From the NCBI GenBank assembly GCA_008729055.1, contig SDUX01000005.1:3309062-3373061 (forward strand): a stretch of 64,000 nucleotides of DNA, in the 5' to 3' direction. The DNA comes from Pyropia haitanensis (taxonomy: Eukaryota > Rhodophyta > Bangiophyceae > Bangiales > Bangiaceae). Positions 10,071-20,260 of the stretch are shown piece after piece. The stretch's first letter is position 1. The number at the start of each line of letters is the position of its first letter. A model generated the notes under the pieces. The model did not search any database and had not been told where the DNA came from. It worked only from the letters and a program-made list of their open reading frames with translations. The translations under genes were made by a program, and so were the position numbers.

Positions 10071-13000
10071 CTACACAAATCGCTGCGGGCGTGAGGTCCA
10101 CGGGTAGAAGACATTGGTGAAGTACCGCGACGCCCTGCGCTCCTCTGCCGTCCGCGGCTGGTTGGAAGGCATAGCAAAAATACCATGTCGGCCCACCAGG
10201 TCCTGCCAGTCGACATGCACCTGCTCAAGACGCAGAATAGAGGAGTACTGCACCGCCTCCAGACGGGGCCACTCGTCTGTGGGTGCCGCGAAGTCCCAGG
10301 CAAGCCGTTGGCACCCAAACTCAGTCAGCACGCACCCCTCGCGAGGCGCAGCCGGCCGCATGCACTGCACCACGCCGCAAGTGCGCTCGACACCCGCCAC
10401 GGCACGCAGCACCACGTTCACCATGCCCCACCGTGTCTCTCCACCGTACGCCCGGTAGCGGGTATGGGAGTACCACGGACCGCCGCGGAAGTTGACGGCG
10501 CCGCGCACGTACTGGCTGACCCCCGACGCGCCCCACTCAAACACCGCGCGCTTAACGATGGTGTTGGCCATAACCCCGGTGGAGTCGGGAGGCACGCTTA
10601 GCACGTTGGTCAACTCAGCAAGACCCGGCCGCTCGGCTATGGTTGCTAGCGAGACGCGGACACCGCGCCGCGACTCATGGAGCTGCCGGGTGGTCTCCAA
10701 GTCCTGGTCCTCGACGCCGTCAAGCGCCGCCCTGGCCGCTTCCTGTGCCGACGCGATAACGTCAGCCTCGCGCTCTGCATCACGCCCAGCCGCTTCAAAC
10801 GTCCGCAGCACGTCAGACTGGGTCTCTGCGGCTCGCAGCATCTGCAGCATAAGGGACGGTCCAGACCTAGTCGACCGGCGAAACATCGCTTTCACCGACA
10901 GGTGATTCGACTCGTTGATGCTTGTGTCACCCTCCCAGAGGTTGCCACACCTCTGCAGCTCCTCGAGTAGGTGGTGCGCCAGGCGGTGCAGCTTTGTGTT
11001 GTGCACCGCTCCGAGGAGAACTTGGATGGAGTCGACGAGGACGCGCGCCAGCTGCGCCATCTCCTCCGCCTCGGTCTGCGACGTGATCTCGGTGTCCGCC
11101 TTGTTGTCACCAAACAGGAGCTCGTTCAGCTTCGCAGCCTGACAAAACATGCGTAGCACAGCGTCCTCCACAAAAGCGTTGCCAAACAGCTGCCGATAGG
11201 CAGGGTCGTGCACAAGGGGCCCGTCCCGGTACCGAACAGATTCCCCCTCCGCCTCACTGCCGTCGGACCGCTCCCCGCCATCCTCGGCCGACGTGGGGTT
11301 GCCCATGGCTACGAGGCGGACGGTAGAGGTCGGTGCCGGCGGAGGGGGCTGACGCCAGCCCGTCGGGCCGAATAGGCCGGCGACCATATGCGGCCACTCA
11401 ACGCAAAAGTGGCGCCACTGCCGACCCTTCATCGTCGGTTGCTTGACCGAGCGGGGGACGAACGGCCTGCAGAAAACGAATAAAAACCAAGGACCAAAGA
11501 GCTCAACAGCAGACGTTTCGGACGGCACAGCAGGCGAGCTGTGAGATGGATGCGCTCCAGAATGTGACTCTCGCCCCGCTCACGCAATCCCCACAGCGTC
11601 GGCGTATCCAAGAGGGGAATCACATACCCTGGAGTCGTGGGAGACGCGCGACACAGGCGCCCCAGCCCGAAAGAGCGCACGTTGACAGCGTCCAGCGTGT
11701 TTTGCACGGAGCCCGCCATGGCAGGCTCGCCATCACACACAGCTTCAAGCATAGATGGTAGTCCCTGCGCAAGCGTGCGTAACAAACTCAGCTTCCACAC
11801 GTGCAGGGTGTCAAACGACACAATATCGTAGAGTCGCGCTGCCCCCGTCCCAAGGCCATGGACAGCGCCCAGCGCGGGGACAAAAGGAAGCGCACTCATG
11901 CTGCTCGCCAGCCCAGCGCGCACGCGTGGGCGACCACCAGCGGCGCGGGACTGCGTCGCGGTCAGCTGCGCCTCCAGTGTAGATATAACCGGCCGACGCG
12001 GCGACTCGAGTCCGCCAAAATAGCACGACTCATCACGCCGCACGAGGCAGTGCGAGCAGTTGAAAGTGCTCTGGTGGCCCATGAAACCCAGCGTCTCGCG
12101 CTCCTGCACTTGATCAAAGACCAGTCCCACCACGCGGGGCACAAGGAGAACGGAGCCGTGGCGAGGCAGCATCTCGCGGAGGCCATGCTCACTGGCGTGG
12201 ATGAAACGCCGCAGCACAAGCGCCAAGCATCTCTGCAGCAGGTCGTTGCGAGAGTCGCTGACCGCCTGGCGCCAGCGGGCGTTCTTGCCGTTGCCAGCGG
12301 CCTTGGGGATGTGCGGAATGAAGCCGACGGTCTCCCAGGAGCTCGACCCACCGCGCACGTTCACAACAAAGACCCTGATGGGGTACACGTAGCCCGCTCC
12401 GTTCCAGGCAATCACCGCGACGTCCGTATCAGACGTGAAGTGACCGTCGCGCACAGCACTGCGGAAGGTGCTGCCGTCATACCAGTCTTGTACTCCGTCC
12501 ACGGGCTGCCAGGCGGCAATGCGCGCTCTGCGCATGGTACTGGTCATCTCCGGTCCCAGACTGGGGTCGCTTAGCGTATTCACCAGCCAAGCAGTCCGAG
12601 ACCAGTAAGTTGTTTGCTGTGCTGGCGACTGATTTGACTTAAATCGCAGCTTTCCGCAATATTCGGAGCTTGTACCTGCCGCCCTTGTGTGTGTAAAGGC
12701 AACACAGCCGTTGACGCACGTGGCCACGAGGCGTACGTGTAGATTTACACTTGCTGCGGCAAACTTGTCAATTAGATGAGGCGTGCGGTACTTGGCAGTG
12801 CAGGCTCCCAGCTGAAGAATGTCCTTGACTGCAGCTAATTTGACATCGTGTTGAACGAGGCAGGTGTACAGGGCAAAGTCGTCAATATTCTCGATAAACT
12901 GGCTGACGGGCATCAGCACCTCATTGCAGCGGGCAGAGTCTTGGACCACGGGATCAGGTGACCTATCCTTATTTTCGTCGGAGCTGTTTGCAGTCTCAAC

Positions 13001-13249
13001 GTCGCTTGTCGAGCTTTGGTCGCTGCTGCTGCCAAATGAGCTTGTGTCGCCTTTTGTCGGGCTCTCTCTGTCCTCGACAGCGTCACTTTCCGGCGACATG
13101 GCCAAGCCCGTAGTGCATAACTCCTCTTCATCCGTCGTGTCAGCATCCGCACCTGGAAAGTCGTTTGCTGGCCCGGACACATTACTTGATGAGCCGGCGT
13201 GTGTTCGTTGGCGCTTGGATTTATGCTTGAAAAATGTTGTCCTTGACAT
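10071..13249 (-). CDS. Plavaka/KDZ-type transposase, two exons
   Basis: Starts at ATG 13249 (MSRTTFFKHKSKRQR). The first frame ends at 11429 and a second, shifted frame runs to TAG 10071. Splicing a 62-nt intron (11528-11467, GTGCCG...TTTTCTGCAG) joins them in phase and gives about 1038 residues. Visible blocks: an acidic Ser-rich N-terminus, VLMPVSQF, DWYDGSTF followed by SDTDVAVIAWNG (candidate first Asp), FNCSHCL zinc-like pair, VSFDTLH (second Asp helix), KGRQWRHF, and NTKLHRLAHH with GDTSINESNHLS (candidate Glu). This block order is that of Plavaka/KDZ/CMC transposases. No premature stop is seen, so it may be intact. A frameshift instead of the intron remains possible. Confidence 0.65.
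11467..11528 (-). other. probable 62-nt intron in transposase
   Basis: Minus-strand donor GTGCCG and an acceptor with a T-rich tract ending TTCTGCAG. Removal restores one frame across the conserved RPSVKQPTMKG/WRHF boundary. Confidence 0.45.
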
Positions 13250-13742
13250 TGAACGGCCTTTACTGGGGTCTCCATTAGAACACTGGTCACAAAATCATAC
13301 GCAACACCAACACGCGACTTGCGTGTGGCAAGAGGCCAACTCGCCAAGGTACGAACAAGATGTGTCGGAGCCAGACAGGTGTTTACTTGGCATCCGAGGT
13401 GGGCTCTCCCCGCCTTGTTGTCCCGCGCTTATAAACCGCTTGTGTGCGCGCATGCGCGCGCACACCCCTCGCAAAACACGCAAAAAATGAACACTCAGAC
13501 CACCCAATAAAAGGGCTTCGCAATCAAAGCAAGAAAAGGGTAGAAATCTGTCTGGCTCACGCGTAAAAATCCCCAAGATACGATCCACTGCAACACTCTG
13601 CAAATGGGGTGCCGAAAGTCCCAGGCGGGCTTTCGAGCCGAAATCGGTATGATTCACTCATAGGTCAGGTGAAATGCAATCTTACTTCTGAGCCACTTTC
13701 TCCAAATATATAAACCCAGATTCGGGGTTTGCCACAGTGCGC
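13250..13742. other. intergenic, transposase upstream region
   Basis: Probable promoter side of the minus-strand transposase. Contains an inverted repeat at 13442-13465 (GTGTGCGCGC, loop ATGC, GCGCGCACAC) of alternating purine/pyrimidine. No gene supported. Confidence 0.4.
13442..13465. repeat. 10-bp inverted repeat of alternating GC/GT
   Basis: Arms at 13442-13451 and 13456-13465 with a 4-base loop; the sequence type is prone to hairpin or Z-form. Confidence 0.6.
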
Positions 13743-13937
13743 ATGGTTGTGGCAGGGCGTGCTACGGTCGAGAAGGGGCACGTACGCAGCGTCGGCGAGC
13801 TGCTGGACGCACACCGCGCGGATTTTGCTGCCAGCGCAGCGTTTGCCGCCGCCAAGGCGGAAGAGGTTGCTGCCAAAGATGTTCGGAAGTCGTGTGACGC
13901 CACTAATTTTGCATGTTTGTGCGCCCTGTATTTCTGA
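13743..13937 (+). CDS. short unrecognised ORF (64 aa), possibly an exon fragment
   Basis: ATG 13743 to TGA 13937. An Ala/Glu-rich, probably helical segment (AASAAFAAAKAEEVAAKDVR) is followed by an uncharged tail. Just downstream is TTTTATTGCAG, which resembles a splice acceptor, so it may be part of a larger broken or spliced gene. No family recognised. Confidence 0.2.
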   Translation: MVVAGRATVEKGHVRSVGELLDAHRADFAASAAFAAAKAEEVAAKDVRKSCDATNFACLCALYF

Positions 13938-14650
13938 CCGGTTTTATTGCAGCTCTCCCAATTTCGGCTGATGCGAACAAGAACAACAGTGCAAGAACAA
14001 CAGTGTGAGCCAATCGTATGCTGGCAGCTGAGGGCAAGCCAATAGTGTGTTGGGGACCGTGACGTAGAGTGGGGTTGGGTTCGTATTCTCAGGGTGGGGT
14101 TTGGGATGAGTTGCACCGGATTGGACGAGAGGGGACGAAAGCGCAGCCAATACACGCCGACGGCTCGGGTCGGGCCACCGTCAGGTGTATGCGCGGCGAG
14201 GGTGGGGTTGGGTTCACGAATCAAGAATCGGGCGGGCCCAGCACCAATAATCCGACTTCCAGAAGTACAACGCAGGGATCCTCCCGTTTGCATTTGTGGA
14301 ACTCCCAAACGCCTGCGCAGACAAGCGGGAGCGCGCCAAAACCGCGCCGGACCGCTCACAAATCGCGCGGTTCTGCGCCTGGGTGCCAACCAGGTCGATC
14401 GTTGCCAACCCCCACGGACGCACCGCCCTCCGATTCGGCCGACGCCGCTGTCCATTCTGCCAGTTCTCCCCGCCGCTGTCCATTCTGCCAGTTCTCCCCG
14501 ACGCTCTCCTCCCTGCCCACCCCCCCCCCTGGTGCTGCTCCCCACGCTCCCCCTCGCACTCCTTCACCCTTACTTGGGTTTCTGGGTATCCGTGGCGGTC
14601 GGTGCCGCCTGACCGTCGTCGTCTTCCGAATCTACCGGCGTGGGGCAGCT
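13938..14650. other. intergenic upstream of MULE gene
   Basis: Mixed-composition DNA ending in a C/T-rich stretch (14440-14600), plausibly the promoter and 5' UTR of the next gene. No gene seen. Confidence 0.4.
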
Positions 14651-17566
14651 ATGTCATCTCCCAACGACAGCGGCGCGCCGGCGCCAGACGCGCCCGATGG
14701 CGCGCCTGATGCCCCGACTGAGAGTGAGGCCGACGGCGAGGTGACTGAGTTGTTTACGATGACGGACACTGGGTTATACAGAGTAAGTGCAGCAATTTTG
14801 CCCGGAGCCAGCTCTGTTTCCTGCTTGGAGTGCTTCCCTCTTCCCCATCTGCGATGAAGGATACTAACTGGTGATTCGTTCGCACTTCGACGGCTTTTTC
14901 CACGATTGTTCTGCGTGGGCAGGTTTTTTTCTCAGGAGTCAAAAAAGACGACCGTCGAGAAAGTCCGCTTCCATTCGGGGGGATCGTCGGCGGCGTACTT
15001 TAAGACAGCTCCCCGCGGCGTAGCACACGTGCGGTACCTCGCGGAGAACGCCGTGAAGACGTTTTGGAAGGACAGCCCGACCACCTGGGACAAGCCTAAG
15101 TCCAACATTGGGCCGGTGGCTGTCCCCATCCGCGGACGCAACATCCTCCACGTCGGCAGTTTCCGCAGATGTCTTGCCCCACTGGTTTGCAGTCGGATGG
15201 ACGCCGGGCTGTCAGGATTGAGCCACACCGAGGTGGACTTCGACCGCCCCGAATGGGTGTCCGCGAAGCGGGACGTCGTTGCCGAAAGCTCGCCCGAGCA
15301 CCTGGTGAAAGTGCGGACGTTGGTACGTTGCATTTTCTGTCCCAGCGAGAATGAATTTTGTACTTCTTGTTATTTTGATGTTCTACTCATTTTTTCCTTT
15401 ACATTTTTCTGACCCCGCGCATCCTCTTCCTTTTTCTCCTTGTTTGGTGGCTTCTCACAGGCGGCGTACAAACTCCTGCAGGAAAAAATGTCCGTCTGTA
15501 GCTTCATCGACAAGGGCGGCGAGCCCTGTACCAGGTCATGGCGCGTCGTACGCCCCCAGGACGGCCGGCGGCCGTTTATTGGGTGCTCGGGTTGGCGGCC
15601 AGGGGACCCCCCCTCGTACGCAGGTGGGCACCTTGCATGCAAGATGAAGGATGAGGTCGACGCCGAGTTGCTGGAGACTTTTTGCGAGGAGGAGGCACCT
15701 TCTGGCGAGCAGGCGCCCTCGGAGCAGTGCGCTTTCATTGCGCCCAAGAATCATAAGGGAACCGTGTGCACCAGACACGGTGGCGACGAGCCAGTGCTTG
15801 TGCGGGCCGGCTCGGGCTCCTGCCCCGTACGCGGTCGGCTGCTCTACCCCGCGGTGGTGACGGACAAGTCGAGCATGCGGGTCATCCTCCTCTTATTTGG
15901 GGTCCACAACCACATATATCCGGTCTGCAAGCCACCCGTGTCGGCCATCGAGAGTGCTGTGACTGACCAGCCCAACACCTCCGTCCGGGTCTTGCAGGCA
16001 TGTCACGCCTCTTCCAGATTGTTTATTTGACGTGGAGGGCAGAGGGCAAGGGTAGGGGCCCACCGCTATTTTCGCTTTGTGTTCACGCGCTGACGTTGTC
16101 GGTTTAATTTGAGTTTTCTTCCCACGCTTCCGACTGCTGCCGTGACTCACTTGCCTTGCTGGTTTGTGTCCTTTTTTTCAGCGGGCCATCGCCGACGAGT
16201 GCGACGGGGCGATGGCCAGCCCACGCCACATTCGGTCACTGCGGTCTGCAGCACGAGCATCCCAGAGCCCGCACGGTCAAGATATCCTGGGAGTCATGGA
16301 CCTGCGACGGCGCGCCAACGGACACCATGCGTACGTCCGCGCCATTATTGAGAACGACAACTACAAAGTCGTAATCCTACAAAGCGTCAAGCAGGCAGAG
16401 CCTTCCGGTCGCTTTCGGTACATCATGGCGGACTCCACGTTTGACGTGGTTGCACCGGGCTCGGGCAAAGAAGGCGTGTCCAAGACCACCATTGACGCGA
16501 GCGCCGCCAAGGCGTTCGACTGGCACTATTTCTCCATCGTGTACGTTCCCATCACTTTTCTTCTTACGAATTTCTGCCCCGTGCCATTGCAACGTTATTC
16601 GCATTTTCTCATTGGTGGGGTTACATGAGCCGTGACTGACCGCCGGGACAATGGCCTCCTTGCACGACTCTGTCTCTCACGCTCTCCAGTGTCTGGGTGT
16701 CGTCGCTAAACCGTGCGGTAGTGCTGATGAGGGCAATGGTCATCGGCAAGAGCGCCGCTATGTACGCCGACAGCTTTTCGTTCTACTTCCGGAACGCCAA
16801 GTTCCACGGGCTGGACGGCCCTACCCCACGGAGGTCCCCCCCTCCCGCGACGTCGCCCCCCCCCGCCACCGCTCCGCCCCCCCATGTCCCTACCTCGCAG
16901 CCGTCCGCCTCGGCGTCGGACCTCCCTGCCTCCGCCTCACTACCCGTCTCCACTTCGCCGTCCAGACGCCGCACGGCTTTTGTGGCTGTGGGGCTCGACT
17001 TCGAGACGGCTGAGCACATGGGGGTCTTCCAGGCGATGGCCAACGTGCTTGGAGGAGACCCGTCGGCGTACCACGGGAGGGTCATCGGCTGCCGCGTTCA
17101 TTTGAATGGCTTCCTCCTGAAAAAGTGCGGGAACGACGTGCGGCACCCCTTCATTCGGTCGGTTTTGGCCTTGCGTGCCACCCCCCCCGCGGGAGGCATG
17201 CCCGCAGTGGAGGAGGGATTGAGGGGCATCCTGGATCGCGCTCGTGCGGCCGGGGACAAGAAGCAGGAGGCGAGCGTGACGTGGCTGCTGGCCAACCACG
17301 TGGCACGCATGGCGGCGTTCCCTCTGTCGTCCGGCGCGTTGGAGCGCACCGAGCTCCTCGCTGCAGGGGAGAGCAGAAACGCGATCGAGTCACTCAACCG
17401 CCAGACCCAGATAGAGGTCGCCCAGCACGGCGCACCCACGCTGATCGGGGCCATCAAGGCCCTGATGGACTTTGACGCCTCCATTATGGCCGAGGTCATG
17501 CCCACTGGCAAGGCGTTTAGCGTTAGCGGCTTGTCGGACCGCACCCGGATGGTGCGCAGCATGTAG
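14651..17566 (+). CDS. Mutator-like element (MULE) transposase, five exons
   Basis: Exons 14651-14782, 14936-15322, 15461-15997, 16182-16540 and 16690-17566 join without frame conflict to give 763 residues. Introns are GTAAGT-CAG, GTACGT-CAG, GCATGT-CAG (a GC-AG intron) and GTACGT-CAG, all with T-rich acceptors. The N-terminus is acidic; exon 3 is Cys/His/Trp-rich (CSFIDKGGEPC, FIGCSGW), suggesting a WRKY/GCM/FLYWCH-type DNA-binding fold. The catalytic core shows YIMADSTFDVV (first Asp), VGLDFETAEHMG (second Asp) and GCRVHLNGFLLKK, the C-x-x-H signature of MULE transposases. A long Pro/Ser insertion sits between the first two blocks in exon 5. The gene ends at TAG 17564-17566. It could be an active element or a domesticated gene; I found no terminal repeats. 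Confidence 0.7.
15998..16181 (+). other. probable GC-AG intron
   Basis: Donor CAG|GCATGT and acceptor CTTTTTTTCAG. No GT donor in the right phase lies near, and both flanking exons read in phase 0. Confidence 0.5.
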
Positions 17567-18115
17567 CGGCGGCGGCGCAACACGGTCCCGCCTGACGGGG
17601 CCCCGCCCAAGAACGCGCCTCCAAAGAAGAGGAGGGTGGCCAGCGCGGGGTCGTCGGCCGCTGCAGGCCGACCATCTGGAGGCGGCCGGCCTCCCCTTTC
17701 ACCGTCGTCAGCTGTCGCTCCTGAGGACAGGCGACAGGGCGCGTCATCCTCGCCGCAAGCTCTGCCGGTTCCCCTGGCGATCGACCCCCCCCCCTCTGCT
17801 CAACCCCGCCGGCGGTGCTCCCCCGCGGTCCGGGTCCCCCGCCAATGGTGGCACCCTCGGCAGCTGGGGGGATGCAGCAGCCGACGTTGGTGCAGTCGCA
17901 GTGGTCCCCGGTGTGGCCGCATGCCCCCGGCTTGGTGGCGCACTACGGGGTCCAGTACGCGGCGGTTGGAAGCGGCGCACTCCATCAGCCTGCTGCCTCG
18001 GACCACCGGCCGCCGCACCCGCCCCTTTCTTTCGTACATGGCTTTGGCACCACGTACCCTCCGGGGCTTAGTGGGCTTCCTTGGTGACTGGGCGTCGCTT
18101 GCTGTCTGCATATGA
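17567..18115 (+). other. in-frame open tail after the MULE stop, with NLS-like motif
   Basis: The same frame continues past TAG 17564 to about 18115. It begins with four Arg, then KNAPPKKRRVAS, which resembles a classical nuclear localisation signal, then a Ser/Pro-rich tail. Another frame (17815-18087) also looks protein-like and Gln/His/Pro-rich. Either the transposase once extended here and the TAG is a nonsense change, or this is 3' UTR with chance coding potential. Confidence 0.35.
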
Positions 18116-18404
18116 GCGGGGTCCATGTCGGCCTGCACAGCCGCCGCATCGAGAGGGGGCGGCGGGCGTGCAGAGGGGGGGGCGGACGGCGCGGGTCTTG
18201 GGCGGCACGCCCGCCTCTTGCCATGGTCGGGAAGGCGTGGTTGGTTGGGGGTGGCCATGAGCGTGCCGGCGGGGGGGCGGGGGGGGGGCTTTAAGGTGTG
18301 CCTGACCCTGGCTGCTGCGCGGAAGCTCGCCGCCGGTTCTTTCCTGACCGCCCCGACGCGCACCGTCCCAGCAATGGGCGTCCGCCGGCCTCGAGGGGCG
18401 GGGG

Positions 18405-18612
18405 TTGCGCCGACGGGTCGTCGCGGCGCCGTATCGCCCCGCCCCGCGTGGGCCTGCGCGGCCGGCGCCTTCCCCGCCCCGGCCGTCCCGGGCAGCGGCG
18501 CCGCGTGGGCGCGCCGCGCCGCGCCGCGTGGTCTTTGTGCGCGCGGTCGGGTGCCCGGCGCACGCGGCGGGCAGCGGGGGCCGCGGCCGCCTCTGTGCGT
18601 GCCCGAGTCGGT

Positions 18613-18643
<31 letters not shown>

Positions 18644-18707
18644 TGGCGGTATGACGGCCAAGGCGGACGGGAGCAGCGGCAGCGGTAGAGGCAGCGGTAG
18701 TGGCAGC

Positions 18708-18738
<31 letters not shown>

Positions 18739-18998
18739 GCGGCAGTGGCAATGGTTGTGGCGGGGCGATGGCGGTCAGGGTGGGGGTCGGCGGCGGGGGC
18801 GGCGGCGGGGGTGGCGGCAGCGGCAGCGGCGGCAGCGGTGTTGGCGGCGGCGGCGGCGGCAGTGGCGGCCGGCCGGCTGGAACGCCCGCGACCGGCAGGT
18901 ACGCGTGCCCGTCGGTGGGGTGTGGCTTCCGCGCGGCGCGCCGGTACAACCTGTCGGTGCGCATGCGGCTGCACACGGGCGAGTGCGCTGGCGCTTGA
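18405..18998 (+). CDS. Gly-rich ORF ending in a degenerate C2H2 zinc finger
   Basis: About 197 codons. After a basic, Pro/Arg-rich start come long Gly/Ser tracts coded by GGC/AGC repeats (about 18615-18885), then YACPSVGCGFRAARRYNL and RMRLHTGE just before the stop. This matches a C2H2 finger with the HTGE linker, except that the first zinc His position is Arg (CGC where CAC would be expected). The finger argues for real coding ancestry; the rest could be random GC-rich sequence. Probably a gene fragment or pseudogene. Confidence 0.3.
18615..18885. repeat. GGC/AGC trinucleotide-rich tract
   Basis: Nearly pure mixture of GGC and AGC triplets encoding Gly/Ser on the plus strand and Ala/Pro on the minus strand. 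Confidence 0.8.
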
Positions 18999-19381
18999 AT
19001 GCGAGGGGGGGGGGGGGGGGCTGCTTCGCGGTAGGGGTGAGGGGGGCGCGGGTGGACGGCGGGAACGGCCGCGGCGGCGGGGGAGGCGGCGGCGGTGGGG
19101 CTGGGTGTGGCTGCTACGCGGCGGGCCGCGGTCGGATGGGTGGGTGAGGGGTTGGCGGCGGCGGCAGCCCGCCAGCGGGGGGGGTGCGTCGGAGCGACGC
19201 CACCGTCGGCTGCCGCTGCAGCGGCGGCGGCCGTGGCGGGCCGCCTCGCACACACGGTGACGGGGGTGGCGCGCCGCGTGCGCCGCTGTCTAGCCGCGGC
19301 AGTGGGCTAACGGGCCGACCGGGGTTTTATTTTTATTTGAGTGTCTTCTTCTCTCGCCCTCAGCTGTTGCAGGTTCTCTTC

Positions 19382-20244
19382 TGTGAGGCACCACCCACAC
19401 ACGGGCAGCCCTCAACGTACTGGTGCCGGTGTCAGCAACCCGTGCAAGCCAATGAGGATGCCGGGCGCGGGGAAAGTGACGGGTGGGGTGACGGTGATGG
19501 GGGTGGGGAAGAGGATGGGCGTGACGTCGGTGAGCGTCGAGGGGGTCGAACGTAAAGGAGGTCTTTGTGTCTCTGTCTGTGGTTGTCCCCCCAAGGTCTC
19601 TCCCGGCGGCTCCCACACTCACGCATTATATACCCCCAGGGGGGCACCCAGGGTGCCCCAAAGCATGCGATTGCCCGTCGTGCCAGTGGACGGCACCAAA
19701 GCTCTCAAAACAAAGCATGGGCTCTCAGAACAAAGCAAGGGTGGGCGTGTGCGCCCCAAGGCGCCCCACCACAGAGCCCCAAACGGGGGGGGGACGGTGT
19801 GCGGCGCTCGCAGCGCCGCGCGGCTGGCCTCACGCGCCATTCGACCCGAAAAGCCTCAGAGGCGTGTAAGCAGACGCCAGTCTTCGGGTCGAATATCCGC
19901 CGTGGGTCAGCAAGTCTTGTCGCTCCCATTGGTCCACGGGGAGATTGTTCCGGCTTGGTGACGCGTCAGAGATGTTGCTCGTCGTTTGGTCCGTTAGTCC
20001 GTTGATCCGTTGGAGAATGTACCCGTCGGCAGATGAGTCACGGTAGGGACGGTTAGCCAATCCGCGGCTCCCGTGCTGACCGTCCGTTAGTAGTAGATTA
20101 TCGGACGGACACCGCGGCATGCCCCAGATTACTTTGGAGATGACGCGTCTTGGAAGGAGTTGGCTGAGAAGGACAGGACAGGAGAGGCCCCAGTCCTTAT
20201 TCCCTAGGCTCCAGTCTTGGGGATTTAAGGGGCATATGCTTACA
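19382..20244 (-). repeat. 3' LTR of the Ty3/gypsy element
   Basis: 863 bp, nearly identical to 25888-26750 (two differences over about 815 bp) but six differences in the last ~48 bp at the U3 edge. Contains a TATATAA box on the minus strand near 19627 and hairpin-forming segments at 19801-19819 and 19839-19894. Confidence 0.9.
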
Positions 20245-20260
20245 CCTCCCCCCCCTTAGG
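20245..20260 (-). other. polypurine tract
   Basis: On the minus strand a run of G and A (AAGGGGGGGGAGG) abuts the 3' LTR, the usual primer site for plus-strand DNA synthesis. It overlaps the stop region of pol by a few bases. Confidence 0.8.

Larger units (their letters stand above)
18116..19381. other. GC-rich interval between MULE and LTR
   Basis: Holds the low-confidence Gly-rich ORF at 18405-18998 with its GGC/AGC repeats; 18999-19310 is G-rich, 19320-19381 is T-rich. The numerous overlapping frames on both strands are compositional. Confidence 0.4.

Noticed and set aside
18068..19255. 395-codon minus-strand Pro-rich ORF
   Set aside because: Complement of GGC/AGC repeats; no domain or codon evidence.
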